From [Actinomadura] parvosata subsp. kistnae (GTDB taxonomy: Bacteria > Actinomycetota > Actinomycetes > Streptosporangiales > Streptosporangiaceae): a DNA stretch of 64,000 bases. This document shows positions 1 through 6,969 of the stretch, in pieces. The notes under the pieces were generated by a model. That model made no database searches. It saw only the letters and a list, made by a program, of their open reading frames with translations, and was not told the origin of the DNA. Position 1 is the stretch's first letter, and each line of letters opens with the position of its first letter. The translations under genes and the position numbers were made by a program. Location: positions 1-64,000 of the forward strand of contig NZ_OOHJ01000013.1 of NCBI RefSeq assembly GCF_900323885.1. Reading direction: 5' to 3'.

Positions 1-17
1 GAGCGATCGGAGGGGTG

Positions 18-437
18 ATGGCCGGAGTGATTCCCGACAGCGCGTTCGGTGAGCGCGTGCGTGAGCGGCTGGCGGAGGAGCGGGTCATCTGGTTGACCAC
101 GATCGGGCCCGATGGGACGCCGCAGCCCAATCCGGTGTGGTTTCTCTGGGAGGGTGGGGACAGCCTGCTGATCTACAACCGGGCCAACGCTCGGCGTCTT
201 GCCCATCTGCGTCGCGGGCCGCAGGTGTCGTTGCACTTCAACACCGATGAGGCTGGTGGGGACGTGGTGGTTTTCAAGGGGGAGGCGGAGATACTCGAAG
301 GGCATTTGCTGGCGGGGGGAGTGCCTGGGTATGTCGGCAAATATCGGGATGGGATCGCGAGGTGGGGGCTGGAGAACTTCGAGCAGGACTATCCCATCGC
401 GATGCGGGTGCGGCTCACCGCCGTCAGGGGTTTCTGA
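18..437 (+). CDS. PPOX-class F420-dependent oxidoreductase
   Basis: The 139-residue protein belongs to the pyridoxamine-5'-phosphate-oxidase-like split-barrel fold, in the actinobacterial branch that usually binds F420. It has the family opening, with a variable helix (residues ~9-20), then 'WLTTIGPDGTPQPNPVWF' at ~25-42, then 'LLIYNRANARRLAHLRRGPQVSLHF'-type strands. Such enzymes use reduced F420 to reduce small substrates in the cytoplasm; the substrate is unknown. ATG at 18 is preferred over GTG at 15 because a GGAGGGG ribosome site sits just upstream. The promoter lies outside the window. It is followed by a repeat-bearing gap, so it seems to be transcribed alone. Confidence 0.85.
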   Translation: MAGVIPDSAFGERVRERLAEERVIWLTTIGPDGTPQPNPVWFLWEGGDSLLIYNRANARRLAHLRRGPQVSLHFNTDEAGGDVVVFKGEAEILEGHLLAGGVPGYVGKYRDGIARWGLENFEQDYPIAMRVRLTAVRGF

Positions 438-804
438 GGAGGGCTGAGTGCAAGGCCGGCGCCCGAGGCCGTGAGGGGGCGGCTGCCCGAGAGGATGGCG
501 GGCGGCGTTGGTGGGCGGGCCTCAGCGGGAGCCGGTGTCCGAGGGGATGGCTGGCGGTGCCCGAGGGGACGGGTGGCGGTGTCCGAGGGGATGGGTGGCG
601 GTGCCCGAGGGGATGGGTGGCGGTGCCCGAGGTGGGAGGGGTGGCGGAGTCCGAAGTGGGAGGGGTGATGCTGAGGCGGTGGCTGGCGTGCGGGCGGGGG
701 TGGTGAGCGGTGCTGAGGGGTTTGTGGGGTTGCTTGTCTGTGGCGTTATGGGCTGTGTTGGTGCGTGTGGGGCGTTGCCGGGAGCGTCAGTGCTCGTTCA
801 AGGG
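438..804. other. Intergenic, G/T-rich, contains tandem repeat
   Basis: This 367-bp gap separates the PPOX gene from the 3' end of the TGT-like gene. It holds the 22-bp tandem repeat at 534-645, followed by G/T-rich sequence. Short open frames cross it in several phases, but none has a credible ribosome site or a recognisable product. Confidence 0.6.
534..645. repeat. 22-bp tandem repeat, 4-5 copies
   Basis: Four head-to-tail 22-bp units start at 534, 556, 578 and 600, followed by a diverged 24-bp unit at 622-645. The unit core is GGTGYCCGAGGGGAYGG. Because 22 is not a multiple of three, the array cannot encode a regular peptide, and it sits outside the genes. There are no spacers, so it is not a CRISPR. 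It looks like a slippage-prone minisatellite. Confidence 0.9.
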
Positions 805-1656
805 CTAAGTGGTGGTGGCTGTCAGGGAGTGCCACCAGTGTTCTCGGTGGGTGGAACGTAAGAGGCGGTTGTGGAGGACGTGTAGCACCTTGGCGTTGTG
901 GGTGTTCACGTGGAGTTCATCGGACTCGGTGAGGTGGCGGAGGGGGCGGCCCTGGCAGGTGGAGCAGGCGCATGTGCCGTCTCCCAGGCGTTCCACCGGG
1001 ACGAATTCCAGCCGGTCCGGGACGAATGCGCTGCGGGCGCCGCCTCGGCGCCAGCCGCCCTGGGTTTCGTGCGGCTCCGGGTAGAGGTGGCGCAGGACCT
1101 CGCGGACGCCGATGGCGGCCCAGTCCGCGCCGTACGCCAGCGCGCCCAGGGCGGCGATCCCGGTCGAGAGCAGGGGGAACGGGAGCGGGCGGTGCGGGGG
1201 GCCGTCCTCGATCACCAGTGCCACCGGTGATCCGTAGTCGGCGATCGTGCGGAGCAGGGTGGCGCGGTCGTTCGTGACCCAGCGCGCGTGTACGGGGAGC
1301 ACCGCGATGGCGCCCTCCCAGTGGAGGGATTGGTCGAGGATGGAGTTCAGGGCTTTGTGGTCGCCTTTGCTGATATATCCGGAATCGGTTAGAGGGGCCG
1401 TGGCGCCCGCTTCCACCTGGTCGGCGATCCAGTCCGCCGAGAGTCGTGCCGTGCCCCGCACCCGGGCGGAGCCGGCGTATCTGCGGCGGTCGGCGAGTAG
1501 CGGGCCGTCGTATCCTGCCCTGCGCACCATGCGGATGGCGTCGTGGCCGGCCTGGCCGGTGAAGACCAGGCCGGAGCGGGGGTGTCCGGCCAGGGCCGTC
1601 GCGTCGTAGACGTCCCTGACGCTGACCTGGATCAGCAGGCGCTCGTGGAGGTCCAT
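805..1656 (-). CDS. TGT-like (tRNA-guanine transglycosylase superfamily) zinc protein
   Basis: The 283-residue protein starts 'MDLHERLLIQVSVRDVYDAT'. The frame stays open well upstream, but that part overlaps the next gene. The C-terminal part carries C229-x-C231-x2-C234 followed by H253 in 'NTHN', the arrangement of the zinc site that ends tRNA-guanine transglycosylases (CxCxxC...H). The rest resembles a reduced TIM barrel. True Tgt enzymes are about 370-400 residues, so this is a short, divergent paralogue. TGT relatives such as DpdA modify DNA rather than tRNA, so the substrate here is open. It lies 50 bp downstream of a WYL regulator on the same strand and may be co-transcribed with it. 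The superfamily call is from motif reading only. Confidence 0.55.
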   Translation of the reverse strand: MDLHERLLIQVSVRDVYDATALAGHPRSGLVFTGQAGHDAIRMVRRAGYDGPLLADRRRYAGSARVRGTARLSADWIADQVEAGATAPLTDSGYISKGDHKALNSILDQSLHWEGAIAVLPVHARWVTNDRATLLRTIADYGSPVALVIEDGPPHRPLPFPLLSTGIAALGALAYGADWAAIGVREVLRHLYPEPHETQGGWRRGGARSAFVPDRLEFVPVERLGDGTCACSTCQGRPLRHLTESDELHVNTHNAKVLHVLHNRLLRSTHREHWWHSLTATTT

Positions 1657-1706
1657 CGCGCGCGCATCCTCGGGGCAGAGGGGTGTCTTGTTGTGAAATA
1701 TCCCCT

Positions 1707-2864
1707 TCAGGGGGTGCGGTAACGCTGGGCGAGGGCGTTCACGGTCTCCGACAGCCGGGTACGCAGCGCCGCAGGAGACAGCACCTCGGCGTCCGTTCCC
1801 AGTCGCAGGAACTCCCCGACCGCGTGCTCGATCGACTCGATCGGGACCGTCACGCGCGTCCAGCCCTCCTCGTCGGGTGGCAGGGCGCTCTCCCTGGCCG
1901 CCGCCACCACTCCAGGCGTCATGAGGTCGGGCAGCCGCTCCACGCCGCGCGGTGACAGCCGCACCACGGCCTCGCCCCATCGCAGCCTCGCCTCGAACGC
2001 GGCCAGATGGTCCGCCCAGTACGCGGCCAGGTCGAAACCGTCAGGGCGGGTGAAGCCTTCTGGGAGGGGCTGGAGGTCGAGGATCTGCGAGACGCGGTAG
2101 GTGCGGATGTCCTGGTGGTGGGGTGAGCGGCCCTGGAAAGTGGGGGTCTCATCTGACGTGACGGCGTGGATGGGGGCGGGGACGATCTCGGGGCTGGGGC
2201 TGGGGCTGGGGCTGGGGCTGGGGCTGGGGCTGGTGGGCGTGGGGATGGTCTCGGATCCGGGGGCTGCGTCCTGGGGCGCGGGGTCCTGGTCGTTCGCCGG
2301 GCGGGCCACGAGGTACCAGCGGCCGGCCTTGACGACCAGCCCGTACGGCTCCAGCCGCCGCACCACCTCCTGCGGCTCCTTCCATCGCCGGTACCTGATC
2401 TGGATGCGCCGCTCGTTCCAGACGGCGTCGGCCACGGCGGGCAGGTAGGTCGTCGGGTCGGGGTCGCGGTACCAGGTGGGGGCGTCGAGCAGCAAGCGTT
2501 CCTGGATGCGGCCGGCGCGGTCGCGTAGCTCGACGGGGAGGGCGGCCATCAGCTTGAGCTGTGCCGCCGCCACCACCGTGCCGAGCCCGAGCTCGGCCGC
2601 CGGGCCGGGCAGGCCGGCCAGGAAGAGGGACTCCGCCTCGTCCGCCGTCAGGCCGGTGAGGCGGGTGCGGTAGCCGTCGAGGAGCCGGTAGCCGCCCTTG
2701 GGGCCCGCGTCGCCGTACAGGGGGATGCCGGCGGAGTGCAGGGACTCGACGTCGCGGTAGATCGTGCGTACGGACACCTCCAGCCGCTCGGCCAGCTCCT
2801 GCGCGGTCATGCGGCCGCGCGTCTGGAGGAGCAGCAGGATGGAGACCAGGCGGGAGGCGCGCAT
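1707..2864 (-). CDS. WYL-domain (YafY-type) transcriptional regulator
   Basis: This 385-residue repressor or activator has an N-terminal winged helix-turn-helix (residues ~1-55, 'RMTAQELAERLEVSVRTIYRD'), a central WYL domain and a C-terminal WCX-like extension. WYL domains sense a ligand, often a nucleotide or nucleic acid. ATG at 2864 matches the usual family start; GTG at 2876 is the alternative. The middle of the protein is interrupted by a low-complexity Ser-Pro run encoded by a GGGGCT microsatellite (2190-2231), which is unusual for the family. It is divergent from the gene at 2911 across a TGACA/TGTCA inverted repeat that overlaps its own start region, suggesting autoregulation and control of that neighbour. 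Confidence 0.85.
   Translation of the reverse strand: MRASRLVSILLLLQTRGRMTAQELAERLEVSVRTIYRDVESLHSAGIPLYGDAGPKGGYRLLDGYRTRLTGLTADEAESLFLAGLPGPAAELGLGTVVAAAQLKLMAALPVELRDRAGRIQERLLLDAPTWYRDPDPTTYLPAVADAVWNERRIQIRYRRWKEPQEVVRRLEPYGLVVKAGRWYLVARPANDQDPAPQDAAPGSETIPTPTSPSPSPSPSPSPSPEIVPAPIHAVTSDETPTFQGRSPHHQDIRTYRVSQILDLQPLPEGFTRPDGFDLAAYWADHLAAFEARLRWGEAVVRLSPRGVERLPDLMTPGVVAAARESALPPDEEGWTRVTVPIESIEHAVGEFLRLGTDAEVLSPAALRTRLSETVNALAQRYRTP
2190..2231 (+). repeat. In-frame hexanucleotide microsatellite (GGGGCT)7
   Basis: Seven perfect GGGGCT units lie inside the WYL regulator gene. On the coding strand they read AGCCCC, giving consecutive Ser-Pro dipeptides. Gain or loss of a unit keeps the frame and would only change the linker length between the two halves of the regulator. 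The G-runs could also form a quadruplex on the non-template strand. Confidence 0.9.
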
Positions 2865-2870
2865 ATTCCC

Positions 2871-2885
2871 TGACACTACCTGTCA
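2871..2885. promoter_or_regulatory. Probable WYL regulator operator
   Basis: TGACA-CTACC-TGTCA is a perfect 5-bp inverted repeat with a 5-bp centre. It lies between the divergent WYL regulator and the DUF1579-like gene, overlapping the 5' end of the regulator. Its position fits autoregulation and control of the divergent gene. Binding by this regulator is inferred. Confidence 0.55.
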
Positions 2886-2910
2886 GTGACCCTGCCGTAC
2901 GTTTCCCGAC

Positions 2911-3363
2911 ATGAACGACTTCGACTTCCTCGCTGGTCATTGGAACGTGGCCAACCGGCGCCTCATCAGCCCCCTGTCCGGCAGCGACGTCTGGGACGAG
3001 TTCCCCGGCAGGTCCGTCGCCACCCGGCACTTCGGCGGGGCGGCCAGCTTCGACGAGATCGAGTTCCCGACGAAGGGGTTCAGCGGACTGACGTTGCGGG
3101 TGTACGAGCCGCGGACCCGGCAATGGTCCATCTACTGGGCCAGCAGCGCCAGGGGTGTGCTGGACACCTCGCCCATGGTGGGCGCGTTCGAGGGGGGCAG
3201 GGGTGTCTTCTACGGCGAAGAGAGCCACGAGGGGCGGCGGGTGCGCTGCCGGTTCGTCTGGACGGTCGCCGGCGCCGATGCCGCCCGCTGGGAGCAGGCG
3301 TTCTCGGACGACGGCGGCCGCACCTGGGAGACGAACTGGACGATGGATCTCAGCCGGGCGTGA
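2911..3363 (+). CDS. DUF1579-like lipocalin-fold protein
   Basis: The 150-residue protein begins 'MNDFDFLAGHWNVANRRL', the opening of small beta-barrel proteins resembling DUF1579, which are often paired with WYL/YafY regulators. It has no signal peptide, membrane segment or clear catalytic residues. The biochemical role is unknown; calycin-like barrels usually bind a small hydrophobic ligand. It is transcribed away from the WYL regulator, with the TGACA/TGTCA repeat about 25 bp before its start. No strong ribosome site is visible, so translation may begin close to the mRNA 5' end. Confidence 0.7.
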   Translation: MNDFDFLAGHWNVANRRLISPLSGSDVWDEFPGRSVATRHFGGAASFDEIEFPTKGFSGLTLRVYEPRTRQWSIYWASSARGVLDTSPMVGAFEGGRGVFYGEESHEGRRVRCRFVWTVAGADAARWEQAFSDDGGRTWETNWTMDLSRA

Positions 3364-3405
3364 CCGTCGATGGCGGCAGCGCCCCGGCGCCCGTGTCGGC
3401 GGATC

Positions 3406-3729
3406 TCAGGCGAGGGTGACCGCCGCCGGCCGCAGCGCTCCCGTGCCGGAGTCGGCGGTGGCGGAGCGTACCCAAAGGATCGCGGCCACCGCCACGGCGG
3501 CGAGGAGCAGCACCAGGCCGCCCACCACGATCACCCACCACCAGCCCGATCTCGGCGGCTTGGTCTCGTAGAGGGGCACGTCGGGGAGCATGTCGGGGGT
3601 GTAGGGGAGGCGGCGCGTGCTGGGCGCGTCGGGAGGCCCCTGGTCGTCCGGCTGCCCGGGATGGGGGTGGCGGTGCCGGATCGTCTGGTTGGGGTCGGGC
3701 TGCTGCGGGCCGGGCTGCTCTGGCGTCAT
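3406..3729 (-). CDS. Small single-pass membrane protein, Pro-rich N terminus
   Basis: The 107-residue protein has a Pro/Gln/His-rich cytoplasmic-looking N terminus (~1-55), one strong hydrophobic helix ('GWWWVIVVGGLVLLLAAVAV', ~62-82) and a short Ala-rich tail. Its function is not recognised; proteins of this make-up are common in actinobacteria next to stress genes. ATG at 3729 is preferred to ATG at 3777 because a GAGGGG-type ribosome site precedes it. It points away from the oxidoreductase at 3807, so the two 5' ends share a 77-bp region carrying the ECF41-type promoter. Confidence 0.65.
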   Translation of the reverse strand: MTPEQPGPQQPDPNQTIRHRHPHPGQPDDQGPPDAPSTRRLPYTPDMLPDVPLYETKPPRSGWWWVIVVGGLVLLLAAVAVAAILWVRSATADSGTGALRPAAVTLA

Positions 3730-3771
3730 GGTCCCCTCGGGCGCGCTGCGCTGGGTCGGGTACGTCAACAT

Positions 3772-3798
3772 TGTCACACTTGGGCGTGCTACCCCGTC
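3772..3798 (+). promoter_or_regulatory. ECF41-type promoter (TGTCACA-N16-CGTC)
   Basis: TGTCACA at 3772-3778 and CGTC at 3795-3798 are separated by exactly 16 bp, which matches the published ECF41 sigma promoter consensus. The oxidoreductase ATG lies 8 nt after the CGTC, so the transcript would be nearly leaderless. The sigJ gene in this window has the same layout (20425-20451). Recognition by SigJ is inferred from sequence only. Confidence 0.75.
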
Positions 3799-3806
3799 CA
3801 GGTGTC

Positions 3807-4574
3807 ATGACAGCAGTACTTGTGACGGGTGGCAGCGGGCGCCTCGGCCGTGTCGTCCTGGAGAAGCTGGTCGAGGCGGGGTACGAGGTGCGCGCCACCA
3901 GCCGGACGGCACGGTCGGCCGGCGGCGGCGTGCGGTGGATGGTCGCGGACCTCACCACCGGCGCGGGGGTGGCGCAGGCCGTGGCGGGGGCTGAGGTGAT
4001 CGTGCATCTCGCCTCCGCGCCCTACAAGGGCCGGTACACCCGGCGGGTGGAGCTCGACGGCACGTCGGCGCTGCTCGCGGCGGCTCGGGAGGCGGGGGTG
4101 CGGCATCTGATCTACGTCTCGATCGTGGGGGTTGATCGGGTGCCGTGGGGATATTTCCGGACCAAGCTGCAAGCGGAGGGGCTTGTCCGGGGCGGCGGTG
4201 TGCCGTGGACGATCGTCCGGGCCACGCAGTTCCACGAGTTCGTGGAGCTGGCGCTCAAGGGCATGGCCGGGGTGGGCGTGGTCGTCGCCGACCCCGGTGT
4301 GCTGGTGCAGCCGGTGGACGTGCGGGACCTGGCCGGGCATCTCGTCGCGCTGGCCGGGCGGGGACCCGGCGGTGAGGTGGAGGAGTACGGCGGGCCCGAG
4401 TCGCTGACGATGGCCGACGCCGCGACGAGCTGGCTGCGGGCCCGGGGGTTGCGGCGGCCGGTGCTGCGCCTGCGGCTGCCCGGCGGGATGGGCCGCGCCG
4501 CCCGCGCCGGACTGCTCACCACGGAGGCTCGGCCCGCGAAGATCACCTGGGAGGAGTACCTGCGCCACTCATGA
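3807..4574 (+). CDS. NAD(P)-binding atypical SDR (NmrA/epimerase type), likely ECF41 partner
   Basis: The 255-residue Rossmann-fold protein opens with 'MTAVLVTGGSGRLGRVVLEKL', a GxxGxxG dinucleotide site. It continues as an atypical short-chain dehydrogenase of the NmrA/NAD-dependent epimerase type ('HLIYVSIVGVDRVPWGYFRTKLQAE'). Substrate and reaction are unknown. ATG at 3807 is chosen over the earlier ATG at 3771 because the glycine motif then sits at the N terminus and the ECF41-type promoter at 3772-3798 would give a start at about this codon. ECF41 sigma factors usually sit beside a COE gene (carboxymuconolactone decarboxylase, oxidoreductase or epimerase). This gene is of that class and carries the promoter, although sigJ is 16 kb away. 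Confidence 0.8.
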   Translation: MTAVLVTGGSGRLGRVVLEKLVEAGYEVRATSRTARSAGGGVRWMVADLTTGAGVAQAVAGAEVIVHLASAPYKGRYTRRVELDGTSALLAAAREAGVRHLIYVSIVGVDRVPWGYFRTKLQAEGLVRGGGVPWTIVRATQFHEFVELALKGMAGVGVVVADPGVLVQPVDVRDLAGHLVALAGRGPGGEVEEYGGPESLTMADAATSWLRARGLRRPVLRLRLPGGMGRAARAGLLTTEARPAKITWEEYLRHS

Positions 4575-4584
4575 TGGGACGGGT

Positions 4585-5079
4585 TCAGCTCTGGCCGGGG
4601 CCGAAGGGGGGCTGCGGGGGCGTCTGCCAGCCGGGCGGCTGCTGCTGCGGCCCAGGCTGCCAGCCCGGCTGGCCCGGCTGGCCCGGCTGGGGCCCAGGCT
4701 GCCATTCGGGCTGGCCCTGGGGCTGCCAGCCCTGCTGCCACGCCCCCGGCGCCCCCTGCTGGGGCTGCGGCTTCCTGGGCATGACGACCGCCGCGATCAG
4801 CAGCCCGGTCCCGATCGCCTGCATGAGCATGGAGATCGCGCCGAGGATGAAGGCGAGCGTCTGGTAGCCGCCGTACCCCATCGAGTCGACCAGGCTGGGC
4901 GTGAGGAAGGAGAAGACGATGCTGACCACGCCGCCCACCAGCAGCACGATGCAGCCCGCCATGCCCACCACGGACGCGCGCTCGTGCTCCTTCCTGCGCA
5001 CCGCCATGAGCGCGACACCGCCCAGCAGCACGATGAGCGTCAGGATCAGGTTGAAGGCGTTGAAGACGGTGGAAAGCAT
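4585..5079 (-). CDS. Multi-pass membrane protein with Gln/Pro/Trp-rich tail
   Basis: The 164-residue protein has about three hydrophobic helices in its first 100 residues. A hydrophilic C-terminal tail follows, built from imperfect repeats of Gln-Pro-Gly-Trp (such as 'QPGQPGQPGWQPGPQ'). Similar short tetraspan proteins with proline-rich tails are frequent in actinobacteria and lack an assigned function. ATG at 5079 is chosen because GGAG lies 7 nt upstream. It converges on the oxidoreductase gene, with only 10 bp between their stop codons. Confidence 0.7.
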   Translation of the reverse strand: MLSTVFNAFNLILTLIVLLGGVALMAVRRKEHERASVVGMAGCIVLLVGGVVSIVFSFLTPSLVDSMGYGGYQTLAFILGAISMLMQAIGTGLLIAAVVMPRKPQPQQGAPGAWQQGWQPQGQPEWQPGPQPGQPGQPGWQPGPQQQPPGWQTPPQPPFGPGQS

Positions 5080-5118
5080 CAATCAGCTCCAAGGGGGTCG
5101 TTGAGCGACTTGACGACG

Positions 5119-6915
5119 TTACGCGGACTCCCGGCTTTCTTCCACCGCGCGCGTGATCGAATCGAGATCGTGGCCGCCTTCGTAGCGCACGCCGTTCACG
5201 AAGAGGGTCGGGGTGCCGCGCACGCCGCTGTCGCGGCCGGAGGTCTCGTCGACGGCGATGCGGGCGGCGTGGCGGGAGACGTCCGACCAGGGGTCGACGT
5301 CCAGCTCGGCGGCGTAGTGCTCGAGGTCGGCGTCGGTGAGGAAGCGCTGGTTGTCGTACAGGATGTCGTGCATCTCCCAGAACCTGCCGCGGTCGGCGGC
5401 GGCCTCGGCGACGATGGCGGCGGCGTTGGCGCGCGGGTGCAGGGTGCGCAGCGGGAAGTGGCGGAAGACGAGCCGCACGTCGGGGTTCTTCCTGAGGACC
5501 TCTTCGAGGATGGGGTGGAGGCGGCCGCAGTAGGGGCATTCGAAGTCGCCGTACTCGACGAGGGTGACGCGCGCGTCGGCGGGGCCGCGCACGTGGTCGC
5601 CGGGGCCGACGGGGACGGCGAGCGTGGTGGGCAGGTCCTCGGCGGGCTCGGCCTCGGGCGGGGCGCAGACGCCGCCGCGGTCCCACGCGAGGCGGAAGAT
5701 CAGCCAGCCCATGCCGGCGGACAGCAGCGAGCCCGCGAGGATGCCGATCTTGGCTGGGGCGTGCAGGTCGGAGCCGGCGAACGCGAGGTCCACGATGAAC
5801 AGCGCGACGGTGAACCCGATGCCCGACACGGCGGCCCCGCCCAGGAGCTGCCCCCACACGAGGTTGCCGGGCAGGACGCCCCAGCCGAGGCGCAGCGGCA
5901 GCCAGGTGCCGAGCGAGATCCCGGCGAACTTGCCGAGCAGCAGCCCCAGTGCCACGCCGATGGCGACGGGCGAGGTGACGGCGGCGCGCAGGGTCTCGCC
6001 GTCGAGCTGGACGCCGGCGTTGGCCAGGGCGAAGACGGGCACGATGACGTAGCTGCTCCACGGGTGCAGCCGCAGCTGCAGGCGCTCGTTGACGGAGACG
6101 GCCCGCTGGACGCGCAGCGCGGCCTCGCGGGCGGCGCGGGCGCTGGGCTCGCTGGTGAACTCCTGGACGGCCTCCCCGGCGAGCAGCAGCTTGTGGTCGG
6201 TGGGCGCGTACACGAAGACGAGGACCCCGAGCGCGATGCCGATCAGCGTGGGGTGGATGCCGCTCTCCAGCGTGGCCACCCACAGCGCGAACCCCAGCAC
6301 GATGTACGCCGGCGCCCGCCAGATCTTCAGCCACCGCAGCGTCATGATGGCGGCCAGCAGCACCGCGGCGGTGATGAGGGCGGTCACGGACAGCTCGTCG
6401 GTGTAGAAGATCGCGATGATGATGATCGCGAGGACGTCGTCGACGATGGCCAGCGTCAGCAGGAACGCGCGCAGCGGGTCGGGGCAGCGCGCTCCGACCA
6501 CGGCGAGCAGGCCCAGCACGAAGGCGGTGTCGGTGGCGATCGGCACGCCCCAGCCGCCGGCGCCGGGGCCGCCGTAGTTGAGCAGCAGGTAGACGCCGGC
6601 GGGCACGAGCATGCCGCCGAACGCGGCGACGGCGGGCACGGCGATGAGGCGCCGGTCGCGGAGCTGCCCGAGCCGCACCTCGTAGGAGACCTCCAGGCCG
6701 ATGAGGAAGAAGAAGACGGTCATGAGGCCGTCGTTGACCCAGTGGCGCAGGTCGAGGGAGAACTCGGCGCCGCCGAAGGAGATGCCCATCGAGGTGTGCC
6801 AGAACGCCTCGTAGGTGCCGCCCCACGGCGAGTTCGCCCAGAGCAGGGCCAGCGCGGTGGCGACGAGCAGCACGCTGGTGCTGCCGGCCTCGGTACGCAG
6901 GAACGCGCGCAACAT
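5119..6915 (-). CDS. nhaA: Na+/H+ antiporter NhaA fused to DsbA-like thioredoxin domain
   Basis: The 598-residue protein combines an N-terminal NhaA antiporter (about residues 1-415) with a C-terminal DsbA-like domain. The NhaA part has twelve-helix hydrophobicity, the 'LTLAIVDDVLAI' segment with the paired aspartates of the ion site, and 'IATDTAFVLGLL'. The thioredoxin part has C460-P-Y-C463 and the cis-proline loop 'GTPTLF' (Pro ~569). NhaA exchanges protons for sodium across the cytoplasmic membrane. Such NhaA-DsbA fusions occur in other actinobacteria. The ribosome site lies inside a perfect 7-bp stem (6920-6937), which could restrain translation. The GAP-family gene lies just upstream on the same strand. 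Confidence 0.9.
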   Translation of the reverse strand: MLRAFLRTEAGSTSVLLVATALALLWANSPWGGTYEAFWHTSMGISFGGAEFSLDLRHWVNDGLMTVFFFLIGLEVSYEVRLGQLRDRRLIAVPAVAAFGGMLVPAGVYLLLNYGGPGAGGWGVPIATDTAFVLGLLAVVGARCPDPLRAFLLTLAIVDDVLAIIIIAIFYTDELSVTALITAAVLLAAIMTLRWLKIWRAPAYIVLGFALWVATLESGIHPTLIGIALGVLVFVYAPTDHKLLLAGEAVQEFTSEPSARAAREAALRVQRAVSVNERLQLRLHPWSSYVIVPVFALANAGVQLDGETLRAAVTSPVAIGVALGLLLGKFAGISLGTWLPLRLGWGVLPGNLVWGQLLGGAAVSGIGFTVALFIVDLAFAGSDLHAPAKIGILAGSLLSAGMGWLIFRLAWDRGGVCAPPEAEPAEDLPTTLAVPVGPGDHVRGPADARVTLVEYGDFECPYCGRLHPILEEVLRKNPDVRLVFRHFPLRTLHPRANAAAIVAEAAADRGRFWEMHDILYDNQRFLTDADLEHYAAELDVDPWSDVSRHAARIAVDETSGRDSGVRGTPTLFVNGVRYEGGHDLDSITRAVEESRESA

Positions 6916-6919
6916 ATCG

Positions 6920-6937
6920 GATCTCCCCCCGGAGATC
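6920..6937 (-). promoter_or_regulatory. Leader hairpin enclosing the nhaA ribosome site
   Basis: On the coding strand GATCTCC-GGGG-GGAGATC forms a perfect 7-bp stem with a 4-nt loop. Its 3' arm contains the GGAG Shine-Dalgarno sequence, and the stem ends 4 nt before the nhaA ATG. Such a stem would hide the ribosome site unless it is opened. A DNA operator is an alternative reading. Confidence 0.5.
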
Positions 6938-6969
6938 TGATCCTAGAGGCGTCCCGTGACCGCGCCCTG

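Noticed and set aside
534..645. Tandem repeat considered as a CRISPR array
   Set aside because: The units abut directly without spacers and no cas gene is present.
2911..3228. Minus-strand extension of the WYL frame up to 3228 as an alternative long protein
   Set aside because: The frame from 2149 to 3228 is a Pro/Arg/His-rich shadow of the two divergent genes and lacks any ribosome site.
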